The notes beneath the pieces are model-generated. The model had not been told where the DNA came from. It searched no databases and saw only the letters and a list, made by a program, of their open reading frames with translations. Positions 35,152-46,094 of a stretch of 64,000 nt of DNA are shown here, one piece after another (the first letter of the stretch is position 1; the number at the start of each line of letters is the position of its first letter). The stretch is taken from positions 64,017,800-64,081,799 of the forward strand of contig NC_083341.1 of NCBI RefSeq assembly GCF_019175385.1. The letters run 5' to 3'. This DNA is from Lycium barbarum. Taxonomy: Eukaryota > Streptophyta > Magnoliopsida > Solanales > Solanaceae. A program made the translations under genes and the position numbers.

Positions 35152-36147
35152 ACTTTCCTCTTTTTCTAATTTTTTTTTAAAGAATTTGATTGATCCAAAT
35201 AGATGCTTTTATAGTAATAAAGTTGAGTTTGTCTCGCCTCATATTGTGCCTTGTGATCTTCATTATGCTTTTCAACTTTATTTTTTTTCTTCTTTGGGTT
35301 GCAAGCCTTAATAGTTCAAAATAAGATCGTTCGTCATGTTTAGCACACAAATGAGAAGAAAGAATAATGGAAACCTCTTTCTATAGTTGATGATGATGCC
35401 TATCTTGCCGATTTTATAGAAGTTAATCACATCTGCTGCCATGTTTGTTTCCATCTTTGCGTACTGTTGCCGAAAAATTCATATATTGAGCTTCAGAATC
35501 ATGTTTGGCCTTACACAATGAACATACTACAAGCATGCCAGGTATAGAGGCTTAATTCGAGTCGAACAAATACTCGTAACTTTTTATTGATATCATATGT
35601 AATGAATAAATTCTTCCACCTTGATAGGAACGTTCAGAGCGAGTTGGCAACAACTCCTTTCTTCTGATTACTTTCATGAATCGGGATGTCGGATAACAAT
35701 TGCTTCTTTTTATCCTTCACCTATGATCGATGTATTAATCTCTCAATATTGAGACAATTTATTCGATAACTTTATCAACTCAATCCAATCATCACATAAC
35801 ACCATGCATATTTTTTTTTTCACGTGACTAAACTTAGAATAAAACTCTAAGCGCCTACGTATCTCGGTGAAGAGAATCAAGTCATGTCGTAGTTTAGAAA
35901 AGTGAGTTTTTTATCGCAACTGAACTTAGAATAAAACTCTAAGCGCCTACGTACCTCAGTGAAGAGGATCAAGTCATACCGTAGTTCAGAAAAGAGATTT
36001 TTTTTGTCCTAACTTTTACCTAGGCCGCCTCTTTCGAGATTTTCAACCTAGCAGACATTTTTTTTGGGCCGTGCACATTTTATACTTTTGCGGGCCAGAA
36101 GTTACATGCAGTTTATGCTCGTGCCTTAAGGAGCATATTTCTTCTCT
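35152..36147 (-). other. 3' non-coding region of the Tat-lineage element
   Basis: No coding potential on either strand. It lies between the antisense fragment and the end of the integrase. It contains a two-copy tandem repeat (35826-36008) and several poly-T runs. I could not identify a polypurine tract or the 3' LTR of the Tat element here. They may have been lost when the Tekay element inserted, or lie beyond it. Confidence 0.5.
35826..36008. repeat. Two 92-bp tandem repeats in the Tat 3' region
   Basis: ACTTAGAATAAAACTCTAAG begins near 35832 and again near 35924, each followed by CGCCTACGT and a GTCGTAG/CCGTAG-containing tail. The copies are about 90 percent alike. The head of each copy is itself an inverted repeat (CTTAGA with TCTAAG). 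Short 3' UTR tandem repeats are typical of Tat/Ogre-like elements. Confidence 0.8.
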
Positions 36148-37245
36148 TCAAGGATAATATCTCTTTATGAATTTCCCATTGATGGGCCCAATACGCAAGC
36201 CTTCTGAGTCAACAAGCTTACAAGCGCCACTTGAGTATACTTCTTGAACAACATATGGCCCATCCCATTTAGCAGAAAACTTGTTTCCAGATCGATGAGA
36301 AGTAATAATTGGCCTTCTTACAACAAGAACTTGGTCACCCACTTGGAAGAATCTAAGACAAACCCTCTTATTGAAAGATCGAGATAGACGAGCTTGATAG
36401 CATTCCAAGCTTTGTTGAGCTTCTAGCCTCTTTTCATTGAGAGCTTCCAATTATTCAAGGCGCAATCTAGCATTTTCTTCATTAGTGAGTCCTTCTTAAA
36501 TAGCAAGCTACAATGATCGGATTTGACACTCAAGTGGAAGGACTGCTTCAACTCCATAAACAAGCGAATAATGAGTTGCTTGCGTTGGTGTGCGATAGGT
36601 GGTCCTATATGCCCAAAGAGATTCTTCCATTATTTCATGCCAATCTCTTTTAGATTTGGAGATGAATTTATTCAACAAGTTGCAGAGTGTCTTGTTAAAT
36701 GCTTCAGCGAGGCTATTGGCAGCAACATCATACATAGAAGAATTACGTTGCTTGAAGCCAAAAAGGTCACAGACCGTAGTCATCAACTTGTTATCGAATG
36801 GCTTGCCATTATCTATCAATATATATCGAGGAATGCCGAAACAATAGATAATATTGACTCGGATTATGTTTGGCACATTCTCCTTCTTTACTTCCTTAAG
36901 AGAAACAGCTTCTGCCCATTTCAAGAAGTAATCAGTTGCAGCCAAAATGTATAAATATCCGCCAAAAGACTTCAGCAACGGACCAATAACATCCAAACCC
37001 CAAGCTTCAAATGGCTATGAAGCCACGATCGGGTGCAATACTTCTGGTGGTTGATGTATGAAATTAGCATGGAATTGACAAGATTTACACCTTCGAGCAT
37101 AGTCCAAGCAGTCTTTCACCATAGTTTGCCAATAATACCATTTTGTTTTATATGAAAATGAAGTTTTGGCCCAGATTGATGCGCCCCACATACTCCAGAA
37201 TGTGCTTTCTGCATGGCTTTCACAGACTCTTGTGCCCCCAAACAA
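36148..37245 (-). pseudogene. Integrase of the Tat-lineage element
   Basis: In minus-strand order: a zinc-binding end with CLDYARRCKSCQFH (37015-37245), then the catalytic core (36508-36996) with Asp in MDVIGP, Asp in ILIDNGKPF and Glu in SLAEAFNKTL. The last two are 35 residues apart, the expected D-D-35-E. A C-terminal segment with GDQVLVVRRP and KWDGPYVVQEV (36148-36450) follows. Stops separate the three open stretches, at about 37014-37016, 36507 and 36450. All three catalytic residues remain, but the protein is not continuous. No chromodomain follows, in line with the Tat lineage. Confidence 0.9.
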
Positions 37246-37486
37246 TCTAAGAGAACTCCATCGAATGATCGTCTGTAAAGTGTATTCTTATAGTAAAGGA
37301 AACGAAGGGCTCGCCATCAAATTTCTGTCTTCCTTCAAAGATTTTCTGGCAATATCCCATAACACAAGTAATCAATTATTAGTTGTCGCGAATTTTCAAT
37401 TTCAACCTCCGAATGGTGCTGGCATGCTCAACTTTTTCTTTACATTCATTTAGTGGTGGTACTACTCATCTCTGGCAAATGACGAC

Positions 37487-38089
37487 TTACATTTGATTAC
37501 GTGATACTAATGCAGAAGCTAAAGTTTCTAATGCATCAGCCTTTTTATTTTCCTTTCTAGGAACATGTTGAATAGTCACCTCTTCAAGCCAACCTATCAA
37601 TTTCTGAGCATAGTTGCTATATGGTAGCAACTCTAGGTTATTTACCTCATAACTACCCAAAAATTGATTGATCACTAACTTGGAATTTCTAAAAATTTGT
37701 AGCTGTAATTGTTTCATGTCAACAGCCATTTCGAGCCCAAGTATGAGTGCTTGATATTCAGCAACATTATTGGAGCAGTGTTGTGTTAGAGTGAAGGAGT
37801 ATGGCAAGACCTCCCCTAAGGAAGTGACAAACACTATTCCAGCACCAACTCCTTCACAATGTGCAGCACCATCAAAGTACATCTTCCAAGGAGGTTGGAT
37901 TTCCACAAGCATTGCATCTTCGTCAGGTAGCTCATCGGATAACTCCCAATCATCTGGAATTGGATGGTTGGCCAAAAAGTCGGCTAGCACTTGTCTTTTT
38001 ACCGCCTTTTGAGAAATATACACAATTTCAAATTGTTGAAATTGGAGGTACCACCTTGCTAACCGATCACTTAGGACGGGTTTGGACAT
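37487..38089 (-). pseudogene. Second, archaeal-type RNase H of the Tat element
   Basis: A 200-codon open stretch contains WKMYFDGAAH (Asp 73), NVAEYQALILG (Glu 111), a segment reading QIFRNSKLVINQ, and KKADALETLAS (Asp 175). This is the additional archaeal-type RNase H that defines the dual-RNase-H Tat lineage of plant Ty3/Gypsy elements. The third acidic residue is missing: position 135 is Asn (codon at 37685-37687) where the family has Asp, one G-to-A change away. The N-terminal part (SDRLARWYLQFQQFEI) is the end of the first RNase H/connection region. It was inactive or mutated after death of the element. Confidence 0.88.
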
Positions 38090-38158
38090 GACAAACTTGA
38101 TAGGATTTTATTTCGAGATGAGTAGCACAACATGAGCTTGGAAGTAATGCTTCATCTT

Positions 38159-38374
38159 TTAAATTGAGAATACAAGTGCCAGACATAGCTTCTCTACAGG
38201 TGAATAATTTATCTCGTTTGGCGTCATCATTCGACACAAGTAATAAGGGGCATTTTCTTTCCCTTCATCGTTTTCTTTGGCTAGAAGTGCTCCTACCGAC
38301 CTTTCTTGTGCCTCAATATATAATATCAATGATTTTCCAGGTATGGGAGCTACAAGTACTGGAGGCTTCATCAA
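38159..38374 (-). pseudogene. First RNase H domain of the Tat element
   Basis: A 71-codon stretch starting MMKPPVLVAPIPGK with LYIEAQERSVGALLAKEN, YYLCRMM and SPVEKLCLALVFS. This is the Gypsy RNase H that follows RT. The first catalytic Asp is replaced (IEAQ where relatives read xDA/xEA), as is common in dual-RNase-H elements. A stop separates it from the second RNase H. Confidence 0.82.
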
Positions 38375-38399
38375 ATAAGATTTGATGCTTTCGAAAGCA

Positions 38400-39480
38400 T
38401 TCGTGTAGGCTTGGTCTCATTCAAAATGAATATCTTTCTTCATAATACGACTGAATGGCTGACATCTCCCAGCTAGATTTGAGATGAACCTCCTAAGGTA
38501 TGCCAACTTTCCTTACAGGATTTTTAACTTATGGATATCTTTAGGTTCGGGCATCTTTAGAATAACATCGACCTTAGCTTGATCAATTTTGATCCCTTGC
38601 TGTCAGACGATAAAGCTGAGGAACTTTCCAGAAAAAACTCCAAAGGCGTACTTCAAAGGATTCGTTTTGAGCTGGTATCGTAAAAGTCGTTCGAACACCA
38701 TTCTCAAATCTTTCAAGTGGTCATCTATCTCCCTTGATTTCACCACCAAGTCATCAACATAACACTGGGCGTTTTTATGTAGCATGTCATCAAAGATATT
38801 CTATATGGATCATTGATAAGTAGCACCAGCATTCTTTAAACCGAAAGGCATCACCTTGTAGCAATATATACCTTTAGGAGTGCGAAAGGCAGTAAGTTCT
38901 TCATCCTTTGGTGCCATGCGAATCTGATTGTACCCAGACGAACCATCCATGAAAGACATTGCCTCATATCTAGTTGTGGCATCAATCATAAGCTCAGGGA
39001 CTGGAAGAGTAAATTAGTCCTAAGGGCTTGCATTGTTAAGATCCCTAAAGTCAGCACAAACTCGAATTTGGCCATTCTTCTTTCTTACAAGTACGATACT
39101 TGAAATCCATGTGGGATACTTAACTTCACGAATGAAACTCGCATCAATGAGTTTGTTCACTTAGTTTCAATCAAGGGAACTAGTTCAGATCTAAAGCAAC
39201 ATTGAGCTTGCTTAATAGGACAAGTACCTCGTTTTACGGCGAGACGATAAACTGTAACTTTGGGATCTAATCCTGGCATCTCCTTATAACTCCAAGCAAA
39301 AACATCTTTGAACTCCATAAGTAGCTCAACATATTTTTTTTATTCATCAACATTCAGTGAGGCACTTACATATGTGGTCCTTGGGTCTTCACCAGTTCCA
39401 AGATTAGCTTCCTTTAATGCATCAACAGTCGCCTTTACCCCTTTCTCAAACTCAGGCGGTGCATTTTCAACATCTTCATC
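38400..39480 (-). pseudogene. Reverse transcriptase of the Tat element
   Basis: Read on the minus strand, the region encodes pre-RT sequence (around 39170-39330), then KYPTWISSIVLVRKKNG, VCADFRDLN, SFMDGSSGYNQI, VMPFGLKNAGATYQ and the catalytic QCYVDDLVVKS (Asp pair at about 38750-38755). Only its last part is open over 60 codons (38603-38785). Several stops, including two close together near 39020 and two near 38805, break the rest, so gene finders would miss it. The motif order and YVDD form identify it beyond doubt as Ty3/Gypsy RT. Confidence 0.85.
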
Positions 39481-40251
39481 TTCTTAGGGATCACCATCAT
39501 TGAAAGGTATGTGATGACATGCATGAATATCAACAAACTTTTCCTCAACTCTTGAATGAAGCGTAGCGCTTTGTTCGTCCCAGACTGTGATGTGATATGA
39601 TAATCCTACACTTTGTTCATATTCATCACGCTCTTTGGTATGGATTGTGGTATGTGTTTTTGCTTTAAAGACCTTCCTACATGAGACTACAAGTTTTGTT
39701 TCTCGCCTCATTCTAGAAGGAATCAAACTTGGGCAATCCTCGAAAATGTTTTGCTTTTGAGCATAAACAGGCGCTTCCATCCTTCTATTATTCTATTGGT
39801 GCTTGTGTTTCTTCTTCAATGGTCCCAATCTATCAAACACTGAAGTCCTTGGAGTTGGGTAAGTAAGCCGATCAAACACAGAAAACCTTTGGTTAGACGC
39901 TATCGACTCTTCTTTAGTGGTAATGTAGTTGTTGCTTTCCCTTCTTATAGAGATGCGGACTGGTGAAGGTTGTTTGTAACCCAAACCTTCACGGATTGTT
40001 TGACAGCATGCCCTTTATCTATCATCATCCTCTGAGTAGGGGTTAGTCTACGATTTCCTTTTCCAACAACTTCTAGCGGGAGCTTTCCTAATTTAGAAGG
40101 CTCATTGGGATTGTATCCAGCTTTTGCTAATAATTTGTAGGCACTTAGGTCAAAACACTCATCTGTGTGCTTTTCAGGAAATGATTCGTGTGAACTACAG
40201 TTAGATGATTTGACAAATCCTTCCACCAATTTTGAAGATGATTTGATTGCA
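39481..40251 (-). pseudogene. Protease-RT linker of the Tat element
   Basis: Short open stretches (39484-39780, 39793-39984) encode hydrophilic sequence with VFDRLTYPTPRTSVFDRLG, an internal duplication of the VFDRL motif, and a Lys/His-rich end. Such long, poorly conserved linkers between protease and RT are usual in the Tat lineage. No enzymatic domain is recognisable. Confidence 0.6.
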
Positions 40252-41108
40252 TCAATTTGCTTCATAGGAAAGGTCAACCCACTTAAACACATTACCCTGC
40301 AGCTTAGAAGACCGACATTCACCCTTCTTCGCCTTTGAGACATAGTGAAAAAATGGAGTATCTTCTTTAATTGAAGATGGCATGTTTATCTTGGGTACCT
40401 TACTCATGTTAGAAAGGGCTTGATCCTTTTCAACTATAACCTTCACTTTTCCAGTTGCTAGATCAGCCTTCTTTGCAGCATCAACCCTTTTCATTGGCAT
40501 CGCGTTATCAACTTTAACCTCCTTCGAAACACGGTTCTTCAAGTAGAATTTCGCATCTGCAAAGTGTGCTTCTGTCTGAGCAAAAGATTCATCATCAGCA
40601 ACTATATTCTTTTGGACCCCATCTTCAAAGTATTTAAAGCACTGATGGTAGGTGGATGAAACCACTTTATTTTCGTGTATCCATGGCCTTCCTAAAAAAA
40701 TGTTATATGAGGTCTTTACATCAATCACGTGCATCCATGCGCTTAAGCACATATCTCCCATATTGATTTCCAGCTTGACAGCACCTGTGGTTCTTTGCTC
40801 CCTTTGATTAAATCCCTGAATCATTAGACGACTTTCAGATAGTTCATCTACCGAGATTCCAAGCTCTTTCACAGTACGGATTGGGAGAATGTTGACTCCA
40901 GACCCATCATCAATCATAATTCTATTTACTTTATGCTCACGCACAAACCAACCATATATAAAGGACGACTATGCAATGTTTTTCCTAACAAAAGATCATC
41001 ATTAGTGAACGTGATTTTTGCATCACAAGTGTCCACGTCTTCAGAGTGAGTCTCGATGAGGTTTTCATTCGATGGAAGTGACAACAATATCGCATCTTCC
41101 CTTTTCAT
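40252..41108 (-). pseudogene. Aspartic protease region of the Tat element
   Basis: The 230-codon open stretch 40252-40944 begins with a retropepsin-like fold: IMIDDGSGVNILP (active-site Asp near 40911, read as D-D-G-S-G), LMIQGFNQ, and NIFLGRPWIHE in place of the usual flap-to-ILG region. It is followed by a charged linker. The preceding stretch 40926-41108 encodes the N-terminal part (including TFTNDDLLLGKTLHSRPLY) and overlaps it in another frame, so a frameshift lies near 40930. Confidence 0.85.
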
Positions 41109-41310
41109 GTCTTCTTCATCAATATTTCAACATGAGGCCTTGGTATCATAGTGAGAAATCTTCATGCGAAACCAGCTTTGCAAGAATTCCTCAAATGTTA
41201 TCGGACAACGTGGCTTTTGATAGTAAGCCTCTTCGTTTGTTGATCTCTTCACATTCTTCTTTACCCTTTGCTTGTTGGGTATTTTCATCATCTTTCCTCT
41301 TGTTACTTGT

Positions 41311-41574
41311 TTACTTGGCTCTTCGTGAGCTCGTTTTGCAGCGTCTCTGCTGAGTCACTAAAGTCCATCCATCATCAGTTTGATCAACACGAGATTGACT
41401 TCCTTCTAAAGTTTTCTCCTTCACTATTACATCATGTATTATAGGAATGCAAAATGGCATGTTGACATTGATGGGATCGAAGTCACCAAATTTAATCATC
41501 TTTGGTGGTGACGCGGTCGGAATATCTCCACATTCATGTACTTCAGAAAAGTTGCAAAGAACTATGAGATACAA
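41311..41574 (-). pseudogene. Gag-protease spacer of the Tat element
   Basis: An 87-codon open stretch encodes a hydrophilic segment ending DDGWTLVTQQRRCKTSS. It lies between the Gag zinc-knuckle-like motif and the protease, in the expected order. No domain is recognised. A WTLVTxxRR-like motif recurs at this place in related elements (from memory). Confidence 0.5.
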
Positions 41575-41610
41575 TTAGCCAAATGTAACAGAGACTTGAT
41601 TCGAATTTTC

Positions 41611-43383
41611 CTACTCATATTCGAGCAATAGATTTCGTTCGCGGGCCAAATCCATGACCTTTTCTTTGAAGATGAAACACTTTTCAATAGGGTGACCCTT
41701 CAAATGATGGTACTTGCAGTAGTTTGGATAATTAGTCCTCCCAGCTTCATCTGGCTGCTTCATTTCGGGTAACTCAATAAATTTCAATGCAAGAAGTTCT
41801 TCAAATATTGCTGGAACATCTGAGTCTAGGAATGGATACTCTTTTTCTTGCATTTCTTTCAAAGTTAACTTTTTGCCGCCATTATTTTGGAAAGATGTGG
41901 TCTTCACACTTTGCTTCTCGCTTAGCTTTGTGGTGACCTTTAATGGTGCATAGTTAACATTCATCGACTCTTTGCTTTCAGACTTTTTCACAAACCTACC
42001 ACCTCGCTTTACTTCTTGTTTGTCCTTCCCTTTGCGAGGCTCATAAATAGGTGGCCCTTGATTTCCGTTTGAGGACTTGCTTAACTCCGTATTGTGAGCA
42101 CGTGTAGCTAATTCTTCAAAAGACTTGGACTTGATTCCTTGTAGGATATAAAGAAGTCCCCAGTGCATTCCTTGGATACACATTTTAATGCAGAAGCCTC
42201 ACTAAGTCTGTCTTTGCAATTGAGGCTTGCATTCCTCCATCAATTGATGAAATCAATGATGGGTTCATCCTTCCATTGACGCATATTTGTAAGTTCAACC
42301 ATGCTTACAATACGGCTCGTGCTATAGAAGCGATTGAGAAATTCATGTTCAAGTTGCTCCCAGCTATCAATGGAACCAACCTCGAGATCCGTATACCAGT
42401 CAAACACCTTCTCTTGCAAGGAGCGCACAAACTTCTTAACAAGATTATCCCCATAAGTTCTAGCATTATTTCAAGTTTCCACGAAGTGAGCAACATATTG
42501 CTTCAGATTTCCTTTACCATCAAATTGTTGAAATTTTGGTGGTTGATAACCGGTAGACATCTTTAACCCATCGATCCTTGAAGTGTATGGCTTGGCGTAT
42601 GTAACCGAAGACTTGGCAGCAACATCATACTTGTCTTTAATGGTTCCCATAATGAAGTCCTTCAGTTGATGAATTGGGATTAATCCTTTAGCGGATACTT
42701 GTAGTTCTTCAGCAACATGCATTTGTTTTGTAGATGGATCTTTTTTTTTATGCCATAGGATGTTTACCAGGTGCATGACACGAATCCCCCCTCCCGACCC
42801 CCCCCCCCCCCCCCCCCAATTACGCTATCAAATCTGTTGGTCAACTTGACAATTCGATTATCTTAGTCTTGCACATATTTCGTCAAGTCATCAATCGCTT
42901 TCATCAAGCTCGCAAGTTGTTCTTCAATAGTTGAGGTGTTAGTCATCATTGCTTGGATGGCTGTTGTAGATGATGGAGAAAAACATGGATTTCCCCTCAA
43001 ACTGGAATTCGAAAGGAAAAGATTTCATGGAGTGATTGGGGCAGATCTAGTGATCAAGGAATCATCTTCATCTTGAATGATGAGATTCTTAGTTTGAAGT
43101 GGGCTAAGCCGAGCCAACGTCTTTTTAACGATCTCAGCAATATTCTCTCCTTCTTCCAGTCCATCCGAAAAGACTCTTTCCCCCTTTAAGGATTGAATTC
43201 GAAGATAGGAACTGATGCGGACCGCACTTGAGATGCTTTTTGTCCTAGTAAGTTTGCTTTGTTCCTAGTGACGGGTCCCAAACTTCCCATAGTAGTATCC
43301 AATATGTTCTCCACCTCAGAGGAAAACTTGGAGTCAGTAGCGTTAACAGCAGTAGACTTGGAGTTGATCTTCTTTGATGCCAT
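41611..43383 (-). pseudogene. gag: Gag of the Tat-lineage element
   Basis: In order: an N-terminal stretch starting MASKKINSKS (43186-43383), a gap with stops and a poly-C run (42796-42817), a central stretch with STGYQPPKFQQFDGKGN (42471-42776), the core Gag fold with EKVFDWYTDL and EHEFLNRFY (42240-42428), and a C-terminal part (41611-42183). The last has NYCKYHHLKGHPIEKC, a C-X2-H-X4-H-X4-C zinc-binding motif instead of the usual CCHC knuckle. Frame breaks separate all four parts. The protein would have formed the particle of the element. Confidence 0.85.
42796..42817. repeat. Poly-C homopolymer tract
   Basis: A C-run of about 20 bases (42798-42817), preceded by the C-rich segment 42785-42796, inside the Tat gag pseudogene. 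Such runs are error-prone in assembly, so its length should not be trusted. Confidence 0.9.
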
Positions 43384-43578
43384 TTGAGTGTTCTTGCGAT
43401 TTGATGACTAATGAGGAGAGATGAGAGGTAGAGATAGTTCCACTGGGCATGCCAAAATTTGTAACCAATAAATTTTCGGGTCTTAGAAAAATAAATAATC
43501 AAGACAGGAAAATTGAGTAACAAAATGTAGTATTTTATTTCAAGAATGTGAGTGTTATAATCTCTATATAATCATCTG
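43384..43578 (-). mobile_element. Tat 5' leader and LTR remnant
   Basis: On the minus strand, an LTR end reading TTGGTTACA (end at 43460) is followed by AATTTTGGCATGCCC, a leader/PBS-like start seen in Tat-type elements, and about 60 bp later the gag ATG (43383). About 119 bp of the LTR (43460-43578) remains before it is cut by the plus-strand LTR beginning at 43579. The PBS assignment is uncertain. Confidence 0.5.
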
Positions 43579-45606
43579 TGTTACATCCCGTGTTTTCAAG
43601 CGTTGGAAAGCGTGCGAGTTAAATGACACTAGTAACGGAAATGAGGTTATCCCTTACGCTCATAGGTGGTTAGAGTGATTTCGAATGTATCATAAAGATT
43701 AGAAGTTAAACAAATCAAAGAAAATAAGTTTTGTCAAGGTTCAAATTTTATTTGAATGAAATACGGTCCAAGCTATAATATCCTGCATTTTGGACTAGAA
43801 AATTTGACCGTCCAACATGAGCAAATTTATTCAAGCCTTGAGGATTTGGTCATATTCAAGTATGGGAATCAAGAGATCAATGTGTAAAAGGAATGACGTC
43901 CCGAAATTATTTAAGACTCGAAAGTGAAATGACGGTGATTGGAAATAATATTTTATGTGTGGCAAATGAAGTTATGGACTAGTTTTATATTACATGACCA
44001 TAATAATGAGTATATGAAGTGAGTTAGAGGTGAGTAATATTTAAGTGATTTGAGATCAAACATTATTTATATCGGTAATTAGTCCAATGTTATGAGATAG
44101 TGGGAATTAAAAACATTTAGGTAACGTTTAGGGGTCAATATGTCCACGTGGGTCCCAAGTGGGGAAAGATCATCTTTATGTGTAATTATGAGTACAGATA
44201 AATGTGGCTTTTGGGGCTGTCAACGTGGAGTGACTTTGTTAAATTATAATAGTGACTAATTAATCAAATGGGTAGCTAATGAAGTGGTAGGAGTCCACGT
44301 GTTTCTTTAGTGATTCAAGTAGACCAAATATGTCCAGCTTGTTCATTTTTCACTTGGAGAATTAGGTCTTTAAACAACGACATTTTTCTTTGAAGTTCAT
44401 TATGAAGAGGCAAACAGACGTTGAACAACCGTTTGATTTAACCATGGGGAACAATTCATTTGATGGAAGCAACTGCAGCAACCACATATCCCATTTCGCT
44501 TAAGTTATCATAGTCACTTAGTTGTAGTAAGTTCATGATAGCATAGACTGGGTGCAGTTGTTCAAGATTAAGGTGTAGAGGAGGCTTATTCTGACACTAT
44601 TAGTAAAGGTTCAGTATTAAAGGTATGTTAAGGCTATCCCTTTCTTTCATTTTGGCATGATCCTTATCATATGAACGAGCACAGTGAGCAAGCGAGTTCC
44701 AAAGACTCTATTCTTAGATAGTGTAGAGATATTTGTATCCTTGGCCTCCTATGTTTTATGTCCATAACTCCTAGAGACTTATCATACTAGCTTCTTATGT
44801 CACCAGAGGAGTTCAGAGTATCCGTTTTTGAGTTTTACATGCATTTATATATATTATATTATATATGGATCGGGCCGTACGTTCCTCGGGACTATTATAT
44901 TTTATATGGATCGGGCCGTACGTTCCTCGGCACTAGTATATTATATATGGATCGGGTTGTTCGTTCCACATCACTATTAGTTATATTATAACCAATGCTT
45001 ATCATACGCCATAGAGTCAATTTCAGTCATATAGAGTTAGGCAGATATTCTCAGATGTTAGCCACTGATGCATTCAAATATTGAGACTCTGTACTTGATG
45101 TTCTTATGCCTTACATACTCAGTACATTGTTCGTACTGACGTCCCTTTGCTTGGGGGCGTTGTGTTCATGCCACACAGTCCTAGATTGTTTTGCAGGTAA
45201 AATCATCTAGGGTGGCTGGCTATCAGCTGGGATTGGCAAACTCCATTTTCTTCCTGGAGCAGTGCCGAGTCATTATGGTTATCATATGTGTGTATGGGTA
45301 TGTCGGGACCCTGTCCCAACTCATATGATTTAGGTGTTTACTCTTAGAGACTTTGCAGACAGTGTCCTGTGGTTAGTATGTTGAGATGTCATGTGTTGAG
45401 TAAAGCGACCAGGTAGTTAGTTTGACTTACTCGGTTTTTGATTAATTGAGTATCGTTCGCAAATTTCTATGGTTTGACTGAAAGTACTTTATTATATTTC
45501 CAAAAAATTTTATATGTCCAGTTTCATTGTGTTAATACCAGAGGGTTCGCTCAGCTCTAAGTAAGGTTAGGTGCCCATCATGCCCTGATGAGATTGGGGT
45601 GTGACA
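43579..45606 (+). mobile_element. Ty3/Gypsy LTR, plus strand, 2,028 bp
   Basis: The LTR starts TGTTACATCCCG, ends GGGTGTGACA and is followed four bases later by an initiator-Met PBS, so it is a complete 5' LTR. It carries the shared modules: GTATGT donor-like block (44623), three 41-bp repeats (44862-44985), the CAGTAC/GTACTG stem-loop (45120-45138) and a partly conserved GTCGGG/CCCAAC hairpin near 45303. It sits inside the Tat LTR remnant. It differs clearly from the Tekay LTR of the array. Confidence 0.88.
44862..44985. repeat. Three 41-bp tandem repeats in the LTR
   Basis: ATGGATCGGG recurs at 44865, 44906 and 44947. The first two units contain GGGCCGTACGTTCCTCGG, with GCCG/CGGC complementary ends in the second; the third is diverged. 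The repeats lie between the donor-like block and the CAGTAC stem-loop, as in the other LTRs. Confidence 0.8.
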
Positions 45607-45610
45607 AAAG

Positions 45611-45622
45611 TGGTATCAGAGC
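45611..45622 (+). other. Primer-binding site, initiator Met tRNA
   Basis: TGGTATCAGAGC four bases after the LTR end at 45606, identical to the site at 2496-2507. Confidence 0.93.
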
Positions 45623-46094
45623 AGTTCGTCCTAGGGGTTGTCTGCAAAGTCGTGTCTAATAGAGTCTTGTTTATGGTGTGTTGCGCGCCACATTTATAAA
45701 CAGGAGGCTATAGGGTATTTAGGATGGTTACTCTTATTTCATATCTAAGATCGTGCGATAGAGCCAAGCCATAGAAAATGAGGTTCTTTATACTAACCCT
45801 TGATTTCAGCAGAAGAACGATATCGATAGAAGAAAGTGATTGACGATATTGAAAGTTACAGAGGTAAGTCACTTCGTTGCGGCTACGTTATCAGAATATG
45901 TATTTATATGATAATGGATTGGTTGTCATAGAGGTAAGTCAGTGTTCTTACAACAGAGGAATTGACTAACTGTATCTCTTGATGATAAGTTCAGTTATAA
46001 GTTTGTGAACTAAACAAATTGAATGAATCAGTACAAAGATAAGCAACGGAACGAGAGATGTATATCGGGTAAGGTAAGAATATTGAGGTATGAT
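45623..46094 (+). other. Truncated 5' leader
   Basis: The leader is homologous to 2508-2700, with a GCGCGC-loop hairpin (45676-45693), a TACTAAC branch-like element (45791-45797) and a TTTCAG acceptor-like site (ending 45809). No gag follows: the sequence is cut at 46095, where a minus-strand LTR ends. This is an orphan LTR-PBS-leader unit. Confidence 0.75.
45676..45693 (+). other. Leader stem-loop with GCGCGC loop
   Basis: GTGTG pairs with CACAT (one G-U pair), with GCGCGC (45683-45688) in the loop. Same position relative to the PBS as 2562-2579. Confidence 0.45.

Larger units (their letters stand above)
2836..35245 (+). repeat. Four-copy head-to-tail tandem array, 8.1-kb unit
   Basis: Units: 2836-10942 (8,107 bp), 10943-19043, 19044-27144 and 27145-35245 (8,101 bp each). 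Each unit starts with GTGCCT and contains gag from about codon 46, pol, 3' UTR, one LTR and 818 bp of flanking sequence. Upstream of unit 1 the natural gag N-terminus, leader, PBS and 5' LTR end continue. Downstream of unit 4 the flank continues naturally after a fifth GTGCCT (35246-35251). Differences I found: G in unit 1 versus T at the seventh base after the T of GTGCCT (2847 versus 10954 and equivalents); 8583, 8669 and the microsatellite private to unit 1; G at 7996 and 16103 versus A at 24204 and 32305; A at 21302 in unit 3 only; C at 35126 in unit 4 only. Confidence 0.97.

Noticed and set aside
44862..44985. Regularly spaced repeats of 41 bp that could suggest CRISPR
   Set aside because: Whole units are repeated, with no unique spacers, and the context is a plant LTR. 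The same holds for 46753-46985 and 54607-54735.
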